From Motilibacter aurantiacus (lineage in GTDB: Bacteria > Actinomycetota > Actinomycetes > Motilibacterales > Motilibacteraceae): a stretch of DNA of 64,000 nucleotides. The position numbers were made by a program, and so were the translations under genes. The notes beneath the pieces were generated by a model. It was not told where the DNA came from. It saw only the letters and a program-made list of their open reading frames with translations, and made no database searches. Positions within the stretch are counted from its first letter, which is position 1; each line of letters starts with the position of its first letter. This document shows positions 8,274 to 17,831 of the stretch, piece by piece. The stretch is from the NCBI RefSeq assembly GCF_011250645.1, contig NZ_JAANNO010000001.1, positions 456,658 to 520,657 on the forward strand. Direction: 5' to 3'.

Positions 8274-9743
8274 ATGCGCTCGCGCAGGGACCAGCTGCAC
8301 GCGTACCAGTTCCTCGCCCGGCGCACGACCGACGCACTGGTGGGCGGCGACGCGGACGGCTTCGGTCCCCCGGTCGCGCGCATCACCCGGGCCACGTTCG
8401 CCGGGGCGATGCTGTCCGTGGTCGTCCTGGCCGGGTTCGGGGTCTTCGGGCTGGTCCGCCCCGGCTCGGCGACCACGTGGCGGGAGGCCGACGGCGTCGT
8501 CATCGAGCGCGACACCGGCGCTCGCTACGCGTGGTTCGACGGCCGGCTGCACCCGATGCTCAACTACGCGTCCGCCCGGCTCGCCGTCGGCGGCGAGGGC
8601 CGGGTGTCACGGGTCTCCGCCGAATCGCTGGAGGGCGTGCCGCGGACTCCCACGGCCCTCGGCATCCCCGGCGCGCCGGACGCGCTGCCGGGCCCCGACG
8701 ACCTCGTCGCCGGCCCGTGGACCGCGTGCTCGGCGCCGGTGGCACCGGCCCCCGGTGCCCTGCCGACGCTGGCCGGGGCGCGGCAGGACGCGCTCTACGT
8801 CGGCGTCCGCGTCCCGGCGACGCCGCTCGCGCCCGACGAGGCGCTGCTGGTCACCGCCGGGGAGGGCGCCCCGCAATGGCTGGTCTGGCGGGGCGTGCGC
8901 CTGCAGCTGCCCGACCCGCGGGCGGCGGTGCCGCTCGGCGTCGGCGACGCGCCCGCCCGCCCCGTGGGCGAGGCCTGGCTCAACACCCTGCCCCAGGGCC
9001 CGGACCTCGCCTTCCCCGCCGTCAGCGGCCGCGGCAGCGCCGGGCCGCAGGTCGGGGGCGCCGCCACCCGGGTCGGCACGGTGCTGCGGGCACGCGGAGC
9101 CGCCGGCGACCAGTACGCGCTGGTGCTCGCCGACGGCGTCGCGCCGCTCACCCCGCTCGCCGCCGACCTCGTCCTCGCCGACCCCGACGTCGCCGCCGCG
9201 TACCCCGGCTCCACGCCGGCCCCCGTGGACGTGGCGCCCGAGGCGCTGACGGCCGCGCCACGGGCCACCGCCCCGCCTCAGCTGGAGCGGCTGCCCGCGA
9301 CGCGGCTGCGTCCCGCGGACGTCGACCCCCAGCGGCGCGTGCTCTGCGTGGCGGTCGCGCCGGCCGCCGGCGCGAGCGGGCAGCCCCAGGTCGCGGTCGC
9401 GGCCGCGCTGCCCGGCGGGACGGTGCCGACCGTCCCGGCCCCGGCCGCCACGCCCGCAGCAGGGGCGCCCGCCCGCCCCGCCGCGCCTCGTCCGGCGACG
9501 GCGGACCTCGTCGCGCTGCCACCGGGCGGCGTGGCCTACGCGCAGTCCGAGCCGGCCCCGGGCGTCGGCACGACCCGCTACGTGGTGACCGACGCGGGCC
9601 GCCGCTTCGCGGTCGCCGACAACGACGCCGCCGCGGCGCTGGGATACGGCTCCACCGCCCCGCTGCGCGTGCCCCCTGCGTTCCTCGCCCTGCTTCCCGA
9701 GGGCCCCGCGCTCAGCCGTCAGGAGGCCGGCCGGCCGGGCTGA
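8274..9743 (+). CDS. eccB: EccB, type VII secretion membrane/periplasmic subunit
   Basis: 489 residues with the textbook EccB start MRSRRDQLHAYQFLARR, a single membrane helix at about 41-61 (FAGAMLSVVVLAGFGVFGLV), and a large extracytoplasmic domain with the family features DTGARYAWFDGRLHPMLNYA and the SRVSAESLEGVPR region. A Pro/Ala-rich linker follows (about residues 380-410), and the protein ends with the conserved YAQSEPAPG / YVVTDAGRRFAVADNDAAA segment. A Shine-Dalgarno GGAGG lies before ATG 8274. The last 32 bases overlap the end of mycP on the opposite strand, so the two genes are convergent and share coding sequence. Confidence 0.93.
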   Translation: MRSRRDQLHAYQFLARRTTDALVGGDADGFGPPVARITRATFAGAMLSVVVLAGFGVFGLVRPGSATTWREADGVVIERDTGARYAWFDGRLHPMLNYASARLAVGGEGRVSRVSAESLEGVPRTPTALGIPGAPDALPGPDDLVAGPWTACSAPVAPAPGALPTLAGARQDALYVGVRVPATPLAPDEALLVTAGEGAPQWLVWRGVRLQLPDPRAAVPLGVGDAPARPVGEAWLNTLPQGPDLAFPAVSGRGSAGPQVGGAATRVGTVLRARGAAGDQYALVLADGVAPLTPLAADLVLADPDVAAAYPGSTPAPVDVAPEALTAAPRATAPPQLERLPATRLRPADVDPQRRVLCVAVAPAAGASGQPQVAVAAALPGGTVPTVPAPAATPAAGAPARPAAPRPATADLVALPPGGVAYAQSEPAPGVGTTRYVVTDAGRRFAVADNDAAAALGYGSTAPLRVPPAFLALLPEGPALSRQEAGRPG

Positions 9744-11034
9744 CCCCGCGCAGCGCCTCCACCGCCGCGGCCGAGGAGTCGGCGCGGACGGCTGCCGGAG
9801 CGTCGTCGAGGCGTCCCGGACGCCAGGCGCGCGCCCGGCCGCGACGGGCCGCGGCGACCAGTCCGAGCGCGAGCAGGGCCGCGGCCAGCCCGCCTGCCGC
9901 CAGCGCGGCCGCGACGGCCCGGCCCGGGCGCGCGCGGGGGGCGGGCTCCGGCGCGAGCACCGGCCCCGCCACCACGGCGGGGGCCCGGGCCCCGGCCGGC
10001 TCCCGGGAGGCGGCCGCGCGCTCGCCGGGCAGCGTGGCGGCCACGGCGGCGTACACGTCGAGCACCCCGGCCCCGATCCCGGCCCGGGCGCCGAGGGCGG
10101 GGGGCGTGGCGGTCGCCTCGATCCGGGCCTTCACCTGCGCGGCCGTCAGCCCCGGCCGGTACGCCCGCACCAGCGCCGCAGCTCCGGCCACGAGCGGCGC
10201 CGCGAAGCTCGTGCCGGTCGCGACCGCGTAACGCCCGGGCCCGTTCGGCCCGGCCGTCACCACGTCGGCTCCGGGAGCGCCGATGTCGACGTAGCCGGCC
10301 GCGTGCGAGGTGTCCGCCCGCGCGTCGTCCGGCCCGGTCGAGGCCACCGCCAGCACCTCGGGGTACGCCGCCGGGTAGTACGTCGCGTCCGTGCGCTGCC
10401 GGGCCTGCGGCTCGTCGTTGCCGGCGGCCGCGACGACCAGCACGTCGCGGGCGGTGGCGTAGCGGACGGCCGCACGCAGCGCAGGCGTGCCCGTGTCGGA
10501 GGTGGCGGAGACGTTGACGACGCGGGCGCCAGCGTCGGCCGCGGCCCGGATCGCGCGGGCCAGGCCCGCGGTGTCCCCGCGACGGCGGCCGTCGACGTCC
10601 TCGGTCTGCCGGATGCTCAGGACGCGGGCCGCGGGCGCGATCCCCGCGAAGGGCGTGCCGGGCAGCACGCGGCCGGCGATCAGGCTCGCCACCTGCGTCC
10701 CGTGGCCGCTGCAGTCCTGCGTCGACGGTCCGCCCGGTGCGCCCAACAGGTCCGGCCCCCGGACGACGGCCCCGCGCAGGTGCGCCGAGGACGCGTCCAC
10801 GCCGCTGTCCACCACCCCCACCGTCACGCCGCCGCCCTGGCTCAGGTGCCAGGCCCGGCCCGGCTGGAGCCGGCGCAGCTGCCAGGGCTCGGCGGTCTCC
10901 TCGTCCGGGGTGGTCGCGCACTCCCGGTCCGGCTCGACCGCGGACGCCGGTCCCGGCACCGCGGCGGCGGGGAGCAGGGCGGCCGCGGCGAGGGCCAGCG
11001 CCCGCAGCGTCTTCACGGCTGGCACGCAGGGCAC
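9712..11034 (-). CDS. mycP: MycP, mycosin (subtilisin-like T7SS protease)
   Basis: About 440 residues. A signal peptide (VKTLRALALAAAALLPAAA...GPASA) leads into a subtilase domain with an intact catalytic triad: Asp76 in VVDSGVDA, His111 in DCSGHGTQVASL and Ser276 in GTSFAAPLVAG, plus the oxyanion Asn206 in AAAGNDE. A Pro-rich stalk and a C-terminal membrane helix (AVAAALAAGGLAAALLALGL) followed by an RRGRARAWR stop-transfer complete the mycosin layout. In-frame GTG codons at 11034, 11025 and 11016 are all possible starts; none has a strong Shine-Dalgarno, and 11034 lies one base beyond the truA stop. It is on the same strand as truA, and its 3' end overlaps eccB by 32 bases. Confidence 0.93.
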   Translation of the reverse strand: MPCVPAVKTLRALALAAAALLPAAAVPGPASAVEPDRECATTPDEETAEPWQLRRLQPGRAWHLSQGGGVTVGVVDSGVDASSAHLRGAVVRGPDLLGAPGGPSTQDCSGHGTQVASLIAGRVLPGTPFAGIAPAARVLSIRQTEDVDGRRRGDTAGLARAIRAAADAGARVVNVSATSDTGTPALRAAVRYATARDVLVVAAAGNDEPQARQRTDATYYPAAYPEVLAVASTGPDDARADTSHAAGYVDIGAPGADVVTAGPNGPGRYAVATGTSFAAPLVAGAAALVRAYRPGLTAAQVKARIEATATPPALGARAGIGAGVLDVYAAVAATLPGERAAASREPAGARAPAVVAGPVLAPEPAPRARPGRAVAAALAAGGLAAALLALGLVAAARRGRARAWRPGRLDDAPAAVRADSSAAAVEALRGVSPAGRPPDG

Positions 11035-11035
11035 G

Positions 11036-11950
11036 CTACTCGGCGGCCCCGGCCGTCGCGCCGAGCACCCGGACCGCTCGTGCCGTCGTCGCCCGGGCCG
11101 CCAGCTGGTCGTCCGCGGGATAGCGCACCTCCTCGAGCACCAGCCCGTGGGCGGGCGCGACCGCAACCCCGGGGTCGCGCAGGCCGGCGTCGAGCACCCG
11201 CCGCGGCCACTCGACGTCACGACGGCCGTCCCCGACCGCGAGCAGCCCACCCATCAGCGCCCGCACCATCGAGTGGCAGAAGGCGTCCGCCACGAGCGTC
11301 GCCACCGCGCGCCCGGTGGCGTCCCGCTCCCACTCCAGGCTCAGCAGCTCCCGCACGGTCGTGGCGCCCTCGCGGGGCTTGCAGTACGCCGCGAAGTCGT
11401 GCTCGCCGAGCAGCAGCCGGGACGCCAGCTGGAGCGCGGGCAGGTCGAGCGGGCGGGGGTGGCGCAGCACCCAGCCCCGCTCCAGCGGGTCGGCGGTGCT
11501 GTCGTCGTCGCGCACCCGGTAGGCGTAGCGCCGCGACACCGCGGAGAAGCGGGCGTCGAACCCGGGCGGGGCAGGAGCGGCCCGCCGGACGCGGATGTCG
11601 TCCGGCAGCATCCGGGCCAGCCGCCGGACGAGCGTGGCCCCGGTGCGCGCCCACGCCTCGGCCGGGGCGTCGACGTGGCACACCTGCCCGCGGGCATGCA
11701 CCCCGGCGTCGGTACGCCCGGCGACCGTCAGCTGCACCGGCTCCCGCCAGACCAGCCCGAGCGCCTCCTCCAGCGTCCCCTGAACCGTGCGCTGCCCGGG
11801 CTGCCGGGCCCACCCGGCGTACGCCGTCCCGTCGTAGCCCAGGTCGAGACGGACGCGCACCGGCGGGGCGGGGGCCGCAGAAGCGGCGAGCCCGCCGCCC
11901 CCGGCAAGGGGGGCGACGGGCTCGTCGTCGTGCGGGTGCTGCTCGGTCAC
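11036..11950 (-). CDS. truA: tRNA pseudouridine(38-40) synthase TruA
   Basis: 304 residues. TruA isomerises uridines 38-40 in the tRNA anticodon arm. The catalytic aspartate lies in [13 protein letters not shown], and the family blocks [33 protein letters not shown] and [13 protein letters not shown] are all present. An N-terminal extension of about 30 residues, rich in Ala/Gly/Pro, precedes the domain. The GTG start overlaps the rplQ stop (GTGA), so it is coupled as the last gene of the alpha operon, the usual actinobacterial position. Confidence 0.95.
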   Translation of the reverse strand: MTEQHPHDDEPVAPLAGGGGLAASAAPAPPVRVRLDLGYDGTAYAGWARQPGQRTVQGTLEEALGLVWREPVQLTVAGRTDAGVHARGQVCHVDAPAEAWARTGATLVRRLARMLPDDIRVRRAAPAPPGFDARFSAVSRRYAYRVRDDDSTADPLERGWVLRHPRPLDLPALQLASRLLLGEHDFAAYCKPREGATTVRELLSLEWERDATGRAVATLVADAFCHSMVRALMGGLLAVGDGRRDVEWPRRVLDAGLRDPGVAVAPAHGLVLEEVRYPADDQLAARATTARAVRVLGATAGAAE

Positions 11951-12618
11951 GCCTTGTTCGGGTCGTTGTCCGGGTCTCCCTCGGCCTGCGACTCCTCGGT
12001 GGCACCCGCCGTCTGCGCGGAGGTGCCCTCCTCGGCCGCCTGGTCGTCGCCCTCGGGGGCGGACACGTCCGTCGCCGGGGTCTCGTCGCTCGCCGTCGTG
12101 CTCTCGTCAACCACGCTCTGCTCCTCCGCGGGAACCTGCTCGCCAGCATCGGTCGCAGCAGAGGTACCCGCAGCGGCGGCCGCCTCACCCGTGGAGACGT
12201 TGCCGCGCGCGGCGCGCGCCGTGGCCGCCTCGGCCTCGCCGACAGCGGTCTGCTGCACGGTGAGGGCCTCGACGAGCTCGATGATCGCCATCGGGGCGTT
12301 GTCGCCCGAGCGCGGGCCGATCTTCACGATGCGGGTGTAGCCACCCGGGCGGTTCGCGAAGCGCGGGCCGATCTCCGTGAAGAGCGTGTGCACGATGCTC
12401 TTGTCGCGGATCACGGTGAGCACCTGCCGCCGCGACGCCATGTCGCCCTTCTTGGCGAAGGTGATGAGCTTCTCGGCGTACGGGCGCAGCCGCTTGGCCT
12501 TGGCCTCGGTGGTCTTGATCCGGCCGTGCTCGAACAGCGAGGTGGCGAGGTTGGCGAGGAGAGCCTTCTCCTGCGCGGGGCCGCCGCCGAGGCGCGGGCC
12601 CTTGGTGGGCGTGGGCAT
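11947..12618 (-). CDS. rplQ: 50S ribosomal protein L17 with acidic C-terminal tail
   Basis: The first ~118 residues are a standard bacterial L17 ([20 protein letters not shown], with [18 protein letters not shown] and the [13 protein letters not shown] block), which lines the peptide exit tunnel exit. The remaining ~105 residues are a low-complexity Ala/Glu/Asp/Thr tail (for example [16 protein letters not shown]) and are much longer than in most bacteria; similar though shorter tails occur in actinobacteria. ATG 12618. It lies 101 bases after rpoA and is coupled to truA. Confidence 0.96.
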   Translation of the reverse strand: MPTPTKGPRLGGGPAQEKALLANLATSLFEHGRIKTTEAKAKRLRPYAEKLITFAKKGDMASRRQVLTVIRDKSIVHTLFTEIGPRFANRPGGYTRIVKIGPRSGDNAPMAIIELVEALTVQQTAVGEAEAATARAARGNVSTGEAAAAAGTSAATDAGEQVPAEEQSVVDESTTASDETPATDVSAPEGDDQAAEEGTSAQTAGATEESQAEGDPDNDPNKA

Positions 12619-12719
12619 GAGTGGCTTTTCCTTGTCAGTCTCGGGTCACGGAGTCGCTGTCAACCGCGAAGAGCGGGGTGCAGATGGCCGGAAGGCCGAA
12701 CGGTGCTGAGCCTAGAGGC

Positions 12720-13736
12720 TCAGTACTGCTCGTCCTCCGCGAAGGCCGCGTCGTCGTCGGTGCCGAAGCCCTCGACGGCGGCGCTCGGGTCGAACCCGGG
12801 CGGGCTGTCCTTGAGCGAGAGGCCCATCGTCGCCAGCTTGGCCTTGACCTCGTCGATGGACTTCGCGCCGAAGTTGCGGATGTCGAGCAGGTCGGCCTCG
12901 CTGCGGCTCATCAGCTCGCCGACGGTGTGGATGCCCTCGCGCTTGAGGCAGTTGTAGGACCGGACCGTGAGCTCGAGCTCCTCGATCGGCATGCCGAGGT
13001 TCTCGGCGAACGCCTGGTCCTGCGGGGACGGGCCCATGTCGATGCCCTCGGCCTCGACGTTGAGCTCGCGGGCCAGGCCGAAGAGCTCGACGAGGGTCTT
13101 GCCCGCGCTGGCCATCGCGTCGCGGGGCAGGATCGAGGGCTTGGTCTCGACGTCGACCACGAGCCGGTCGAAGTCGGTGCGCTGCTCGACGCGGGTCGCC
13201 TCGACCTTGTACGTCACCTTGAGCACCGGCGAGTAGATCGAGTCGACCGGGATGCGGCCGATCTCCTGGCCGGGCTGCTTGTTCTGCACGGCCGAGACGT
13301 AGCCACGACCGCGCTCGACGGTCAGCTCGATCTCGAGCTTGCCCTTCTCGTTGACCGTGGCGATGTGCAGGTCGGGGTTGTGCACCTCGACGCCCGCCGG
13401 CGGCGCGATGTCCGCGGCGGTGACGGCGCCCGGGCCCTGCTTGCGCAGGTACATGACGACCGGCTCGTCGTGCTCGCTGCTCACGACGAGGTTCTTGATG
13501 TTGAGGATGATCTCGGTGACGTCCTCCTTCACGCCGGGAACGGTCGTGAACTCGTGGAGGACGCCCTCGATGCGGAGGCTGGTGACCGAGGCACCCGGGA
13601 TCGAGGAGAGCAGGGTGCGGCGGAGGGAGTTGCCGAGGGTGTAGCCGAAGCCCGGCTCGAGCGGCTCGATGACGAACCGCGAGCGGTAGTCGGAGATCGG
13701 CTCCTCAGCGAGGGTGGGCCGCTGGGCGATGAGCAC
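12720..13736 (-). CDS. rpoA: DNA-directed RNA polymerase subunit alpha
   Basis: 338 residues. The N-terminal dimerisation domain ([29 protein letters not shown]) is joined by a linker to the C-terminal domain (about 250-318) that contacts UP elements and activators ([34 protein letters not shown]). It ends in an acidic tail, [15 protein letters not shown] start at 13736 with GGAAGGAAA upstream ([11 protein letters not shown]...). It follows rpsD after a 99-base gap that contains a strong hairpin. Confidence 0.98.
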   Translation of the reverse strand: MLIAQRPTLAEEPISDYRSRFVIEPLEPGFGYTLGNSLRRTLLSSIPGASVTSLRIEGVLHEFTTVPGVKEDVTEIILNIKNLVVSSEHDEPVVMYLRKQGPGAVTAADIAPPAGVEVHNPDLHIATVNEKGKLEIELTVERGRGYVSAVQNKQPGQEIGRIPVDSIYSPVLKVTYKVEATRVEQRTDFDRLVVDVETKPSILPRDAMASAGKTLVELFGLARELNVEAEGIDMGPSPQDQAFAENLGMPIEELELTVRSYNCLKREGIHTVGELMSRSEADLLDIRNFGAKSIDEVKAKLATMGLSLKDSPPGFDPSAAVEGFGTDDDAAFAEDEQY

Positions 13737-13789
13737 GAGGTTTCCTTCCGGCGGCGTCCGCCATATGACGCCGCGACGAGGGAATGGCG

Positions 13790-13830
13790 GTGTCCCGGGG
13801 CCGCCCGTGTCGGACGCGGCCCCGGGACAC
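13790..13830 (-). terminator. Strong hairpin between rpsD and rpoA
   Basis: A perfect 15-bp stem, 13790-13804 paired with 13816-13830, with an 11-base loop, lies 5 bases after the rpsD stop. There is no U-tract, as is common in GC-rich actinobacteria. It may attenuate transcription from the upstream ribosomal genes into rpoA or act as a processing/stability element. Confidence 0.55.
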
Positions 13831-13835
13831 TGGGA

Positions 13836-14462
13836 TCACTTGGAGTAGAGCTCGACGATCAGCTGCTCCTGGACCGGCGTGTCGATGACCTGCCGGGCCG
13901 GGAGGGCGTGGACGAGGATGCGCATCTGGTTCGGGATGACCTCGAGCCAGGCCGGGACCGGGCGCTCGCCGGCCGTGGCACGGGCGACCACGAACGGTGT
14001 GAGCTCGACCGAGCCGGCGCGCACCTCGACGATGTCGTTCTCGGTGACGCGGTACGACGGGATGTCGACCTTCTTGCCGTTGACCAGGAAGTGGCCGTGG
14101 CGGACGACCTGGCGCGCGGCGTCACGGCTGGGCGCGAAGCCCGCCCGGTAGACCACGTTGTCGAGCCGGCTCTCGAGGATGCGGAGCAGGTTCTCGCCGG
14201 TCTTGCCCTGGCGCTTGTTGGCTTCCTCGTAGTAGCCCCGGAACTGCTTCTCGAGGACGCCGTAGATGCGAGCGCACTTCTGCTTCTCCCGCTTCTGCAG
14301 GAGGTACTCGCTGTCCTTGGTCCGGCCCCGGCCGTGCTGGCCCGGGGGGTAGGGACGGATCTCGATCGGGCACTTCGGGGACTCGCACTTGCTGCCCTTG
14401 AGGAACAGCTTCATCTTCTCGCGACGGCAGCGCTTGCAGTCCGCGCCGGTGTAGCGGGCCAT
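13836..14462 (-). CDS. rpsD: 30S ribosomal protein S4
   Basis: 208 residues. S4 initiates 30S body assembly. Starts [16 protein letters not shown] and has the zinc-binding cysteine set CKRC...CESPKC in the N-terminal domain (C+ form), then the S4 RNA-binding domain with [20 protein letters not shown] and [20 protein letters not shown]. Located between rpsK and rpoA, as expected in the alpha operon. Confidence 0.97.
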   Translation of the reverse strand: MARYTGADCKRCRREKMKLFLKGSKCESPKCPIEIRPYPPGQHGRGRTKDSEYLLQKREKQKCARIYGVLEKQFRGYYEEANKRQGKTGENLLRILESRLDNVVYRAGFAPSRDAARQVVRHGHFLVNGKKVDIPSYRVTENDIVEVRAGSVELTPFVVARATAGERPVPAWLEVIPNQMRILVHALPARQVIDTPVQEQLIVELYSK

Positions 14463-14492
14463 TACGTGTTCTCTCCTACGTTCGTGGGCGCG

Positions 14493-14903
14493 TCAGACGC
14501 GGCGGCGCTTGGGCGGGCGGCAGCCGTTGTGCGGCACCGGCGTGACGTCCTGGATCGAGCCCACCTCGAGGCCGGTGGCCTGCAGCGAGCGGATCGCGGT
14601 CTCACGGCCCGAGCCCGGGCCCTTGACGAAGACGTCGACCTTGCGCATGCCGTGCTCCTGAGCACGGCGGGCGGCGGCCTCGGCCGCCATCTGCGCGGCG
14701 AACGGCGTCGACTTGCGCGAGCCCTTGAAGCCCACGTGGCCGGCGCTGGCCCACGAGATCACGTTGCCCTGCGGGTCCGTGATCGAGACGATGGTGTTGT
14801 TGAACGTGCTCTTGATGTGCGCGTGGCCGTGCGCGACATTCTTCTTTTCCTTGCGGCGCACCTTCTTGGCGCCGCCGGCCTGCTGCCGGGTCCTGGGGGG
14901 CAT
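14493..14903 (-). CDS. rpsK: 30S ribosomal protein S11
   Basis: 136 residues from ATG 14903 ([20 protein letters not shown]). The platform protein S11 is recognised by [36 protein letters not shown] and the C-terminus [18 protein letters not shown]. The reading frame stays open upstream to 15260, but that part is the antisense shadow of rpsM. Gaps of 30 bases to rpsD and 61 bases from rpsM. Confidence 0.97.
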   Translation of the reverse strand: MPPRTRQQAGGAKKVRRKEKKNVAHGHAHIKSTFNNTIVSITDPQGNVISWASAGHVGFKGSRKSTPFAAQMAAEAAARRAQEHGMRKVDVFVKGPGSGRETAIRSLQATGLEVGSIQDVTPVPHNGCRPPKRRRV

Positions 14904-14964
14904 GTCTGCTCTCGCTCCTGGAGGTCGTCGGTCTCTTCCGTGCCGGAGAGGCCGTACGGAAGGA

Positions 14965-15345
14965 CTACTTCTTGCCGGGCTTCTTCTTACCGGCGATCGC
15001 GCGGCGGGGGCCCTTGCGGGTGCGCGCGTTCGTGTGGGTGCGCTGGCCGTGGACCGGCAGGCCGCGGCGGTGCCGCAGGCCCTGGTAGCTGCCGATCTCG
15101 ACCTTGCGGCGGATGTCCGCGGCGACCTCGCGTCGGAGGTCACCCTCGGTCCGGTAGTTGCCCTCGATCCAGTCGCGGAGCCGGACGAGGTCGTCCTCGG
15201 CCAGGTCACGGACGCGGGTGTCCGGGCTGACCCCGGTCTGGGCCAGCGTCTCCTGGGCACGGGTACGACCGATGCCGTAGATGTAGGTCAAGGCGATCTC
15301 CACGCGCTTCTCGCGCGGGAGGTCGACGCCGACGAGGCGTGCCAT
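14965..15345 (-). CDS. rpsM: 30S ribosomal protein S13
   Basis: 126 residues. S13 contacts the P-site tRNA and bridges to the 50S subunit. [57 protein letters not shown] and a basic C-terminus [11 protein letters not shown] identify it. ATG 15345. A 290-base non-coding gap separates it from rpmJ upstream. Confidence 0.97.
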   Translation of the reverse strand: MARLVGVDLPREKRVEIALTYIYGIGRTRAQETLAQTGVSPDTRVRDLAEDDLVRLRDWIEGNYRTEGDLRREVAADIRRKVEIGSYQGLRHRRGLPVHGQRTHTNARTRKGPRRAIAGKKKPGKK

Positions 15346-15612
15346 GCGGTATGCGTCTCCTGGGTAGTACGGAGGTCCTGCGCAGCGCCGTTCCCGTTCC
15401 TCGGCCGGGCCTGTCCTCCTCGCAGGCCGTCGGTTGGAGCGGGTCCCCGGCCTCCGTGCCGGGGGTGTCGTCCCGCGGATCTCCCCGCGGGGGTCGGGAC
15501 GCTACGTCCTACGCCGGCGCCTGCCGCCGGATGGCGACGGAGCCGGGTCGAACGAGCCGGCCGGTCGGTGCAATCGACCGGGTCGGCGGACGGGGGCGAG
15601 CCCCGCCGGTGC

Positions 15613-15632
15613 GGGCGGGCCGGGGCCCGCCC
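15613..15632 (-). terminator. Compact GC hairpin after rpmJ
   Basis: GGGCGGGCC (15613-15621) can pair with GGCCCGCCC (15624-15632), leaving a tight loop, 3 bases after the rpmJ stop. Because rpsM follows on the same strand, partial termination is plausible. The rest of 15346-15612 contains no gene and no other clear element. Confidence 0.4.
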
Positions 15633-15635
15633 CGC

Positions 15636-15752
15636 TCAGCCCTGCCGCTGCTTGTGGCGCGGGGTGGCGGAGCAGATGACCATGACCCGGCCGTGACGGC
15701 GGATCACCTTGCACTTGTCGCAGATCTTCTTGACGCTGGGCTGGACCTTCAT
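15636..15752 (-). CDS. rpmJ: 50S ribosomal protein L36 (zinc form)
   Basis: A 38-residue protein: [20 protein letters not shown] then [18 protein letters not shown]. The CDKC...C...H zinc ribbon is complete (C+ form). ATG 15752, 62 bases after infA, as in all actinobacterial infA-rpmJ-rpsM arrays. Confidence 0.95.
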   Translation of the reverse strand: MKVQPSVKKICDKCKVIRRHGRVMVICSATPRHKQRQG

Positions 15753-15814
15753 GGAAATGAACCCCTGGACGTCTCGCCGGTGCGCGGGAGGCACGCCCGG
15801 ATTCGTGTCGTTGG

Positions 15815-16036
15815 CTACTTGTAGCGGTAGACGATGCGGCCGCGGTTGAGGTCGTACGGGCTGAGCTCGACGACCACCCGGTCCTCGGGGAGGATTCGGA
15901 TGTAGTGCTGGCGCATCTTGCCCGAGATGTGCGCGAGGACCTTGTGCCCGTTAGCGAGCTCGACCCGGAAGAATGCATTGGGCAGAGACTCGATGACGGT
16001 GCCCTCGATCTCGATGGCCCCTTCCTTCTTGGGCAT
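15815..16036 (-). CDS. infA: Translation initiation factor IF-1
   Basis: 73 residues, an S1/OB-fold protein that blocks the A site during initiation: [59 protein letters not shown] and [12 protein letters not shown] 16036 is preceded by GCGGAGG with 3-4 bases of spacing. It is the first gene after the promoter at 16200-16228 and heads infA-rpmJ-rpsM-rpsK-rpsD. Confidence 0.97.
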   Translation of the reverse strand: MPKKEGAIEIEGTVIESLPNAFFRVELANGHKVLAHISGKMRQHYIRILPEDRVVVELSPYDLNRGRIVYRYK

Positions 16037-16199
16037 GTCCTCCGCAATCCGTGGCGTGATCGAAGTAGCTTGATGGTCTACCGTGCGTGGCCGCCGGAGC
16101 TGCTGCGGGCTGACGTCTGCGACGCCGCCCACCCGTGACACTGTGCCTGCACGAGACGAACGCTGCGCGTGCACATGACAGACCCACGGCCGACATAGA

Positions 16200-16228
16200 A
16201 GTCTACGTGACGAGGCCCCAGCGTCCAA
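16200..16228 (-). promoter_or_regulatory. Promoter upstream of infA
   Basis: On the minus strand TTGGAC (16228-16223), a 17-base spacer and TAGACT (16205-16200) form a good sigma-70-type promoter. Transcription would start near 16193 and leave a leader of about 157 bases before infA. This separates infA-rpmJ-rpsM from secY-adk-map. I see nothing else in the 265-base gap. Confidence 0.6.
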
Positions 16229-16301
16229 ACCCGGTCGCAGCCACCCGTGCCGGTGCCGTCGCCACGGCGCTGCGGTCGCCCCCCGGCCGGGCCGGCGCGG
16301 C

Positions 16302-17117
16302 TCAGGCCGGCGTCGACACACCCAGCGCTGCGAGCCGCTCGCGGCCCCCGTCGGGAGCGGTCAGCACCCAGGGGCCCTCGGCGGTCAGGGCGACCGTGTG
16401 CTCGAAGTGGGCGGAGAGCCGGCCGTCGGCGGTCACGACCGTCCAGCCGTCCTCGAGCTCCTCGACGGCGTGGGTGCCGAGCGTCAGCATGGGCTCCACC
16501 GCGAGCGCCATGCCGGCGACGAGGTGCGGCCCGCGGCCGGCCCGCCCGACGTTGGGGACGTGCGGGTCCATGTGCATCTGCGAGCCGATGCCGTGCCCGC
16601 CGTAGCCCTCGACCACGCCGTACGCCCCGCGCCCGCGGGCCGCCTGCTCGACCGCCGCGGAGATGTCGCCGAGCCGGCCGCCGACGACCGCCTTGGCCAA
16701 CCCCGCCCACATCGCGTCCTCGCACGCGGCGAGCAGGCCGGCCTGCTCCGCCGTGGGCACCCCCACCGTCACCGTCACCGCGGAGTCGCCGTGCCACCCC
16801 TCGTAGATCGCGCCGCAGTCCATGGAGACGACGTCTCCGGCCTGCAACCGCCGTCCGCCCGGGATGCCGTGGACGACCTCCTCGTTGACCGACAGGCAGG
16901 TCGAGGCCGGGAACCCGTGGTAGCCGAGGAACGAGGGCACCGCTCCCGCCGAGCGGATGACCTCCTCGGCGACGGCGTCCAGCTCCTTGGTGGTGACGCC
17001 GGGCGACAGGGCACGGGTCATGGCTGCGAGCGCGTCGGCCACGACGAGCCCGGCCCGGCGCATCAGCTCGATCTGCTCGGCGGTCTTCAGCTCGATGTCG
17101 TCGCGACGGCGGAACAC
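16302..17117 (-). CDS. map: Methionine aminopeptidase type I
   Basis: 271 residues, removing N-terminal methionine from nascent proteins. The five metal ligands are visible: Asp in [16 protein letters not shown] (two), His in [12 protein letters not shown], Glu in AVEPMLTLG and Glu in [11 protein letters not shown] 17117 ([20 protein letters not shown]) follows GGAG; the longer upstream reading lacks homology. It lies downstream of adk in the secY-adk-map unit. Confidence 0.96.
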   Translation of the reverse strand: MFRRRDDIELKTAEQIELMRRAGLVVADALAAMTRALSPGVTTKELDAVAEEVIRSAGAVPSFLGYHGFPASTCLSVNEEVVHGIPGGRRLQAGDVVSMDCGAIYEGWHGDSAVTVTVGVPTAEQAGLLAACEDAMWAGLAKAVVGGRLGDISAAVEQAARGRGAYGVVEGYGGHGIGSQMHMDPHVPNVGRAGRGPHLVAGMALAVEPMLTLGTHAVEELEDGWTVVTADGRLSAHFEHTVALTAEGPWVLTAPDGGRERLAALGVSTPA

Positions 17118-17177
17118 TCGCTGGTCTCCTTCACACCGGCGGCCGCCCCGCGGCACGCCGTGTCGGTCGTCGAGGCG

Positions 17178-17831
17178 CTATCGGTCGAAGCGCCGGAGCA
17201 CCGCCAGGATGCGCGCGGTGACCCCGTCCACCGTCCCCGTCGCGTCGATCCGCTCGAGGAGGCCGCGCTCGGCGTAGAAGCCGACGACGGGCGCGGTCTG
17301 CTCGGCGTAGACCTGCAGCCGGCGGCGGATCGTCTCGGGCTTGTCGTCGTCACGCTGGAACAGGGTGCCGCCGCAGTGGTCGCACTGCCCCTCCACCGAG
17401 GACGGGTCGAAGTCCACGTGCCACACCCGGCCGCACGAGCTGCACGTCCGGCGCCCGGACAGCCGCCGGACGACCTCCTCGTCGTCCACGACGAGCTCGA
17501 GGACGACGTCCAGCGACGTCCCCGCGCGCTCGAGCAGGGTGTCGAGGACCTCGGCCTGGGCGACGTTGCGGGGGAACCCGTCGAGCAGGAACCCCTTGGC
17601 CGCGTCGTCCTGCAGGAGCCGGTCCTCGACCATCGCGATCGTGACGGAGTCGGGGACGAGCTCGCCGGCGTCCATGTAGCGCTTGGCCTCGAGCCCCAGC
17701 GGGGTGCTCTGGCCGACATTGGCCCGGAAGATGTCGCCGGTGGACACCTGGGGCACGTCGTACTGGGCGGCGATGAACTGGGCCTGGGTGCCCTTCCCCG
17801 CGCCTGGGGGGCCTACGAGGACGAGACGCAC
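17178..17831 (-). CDS. adk: Adenylate kinase, zinc-LID form
   Basis: 217 residues: ATP + AMP = 2 ADP. P-loop [10 protein letters not shown] at residues 7-16, AMP-binding stretch [25 protein letters not shown], and a LID with four cysteines (CSSC...CDHC), the long zinc-type LID rather than the short form seen in mycobacteria. GTG 17831 overlaps the secY stop (TAGTG), so it is translationally coupled to secY. Confidence 0.97.
   Translation of the reverse strand: MRLVLVGPPGAGKGTQAQFIAAQYDVPQVSTGDIFRANVGQSTPLGLEAKRYMDAGELVPDSVTIAMVEDRLLQDDAAKGFLLDGFPRNVAQAEVLDTLLERAGTSLDVVLELVVDDEEVVRRLSGRRTCSSCGRVWHVDFDPSSVEGQCDHCGGTLFQRDDDKPETIRRRLQVYAEQTAPVVGFYAERGLLERIDATGTVDGVTARILAVLRRFDR

Noticed and set aside
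12720-16036. Pair rpsD/rpmJ as zinc-free (C-) paralogues under Zur control
   Set aside because: S4, S14, L36 and L33 in this window all retain their full cysteine sets, so they are the zinc forms.
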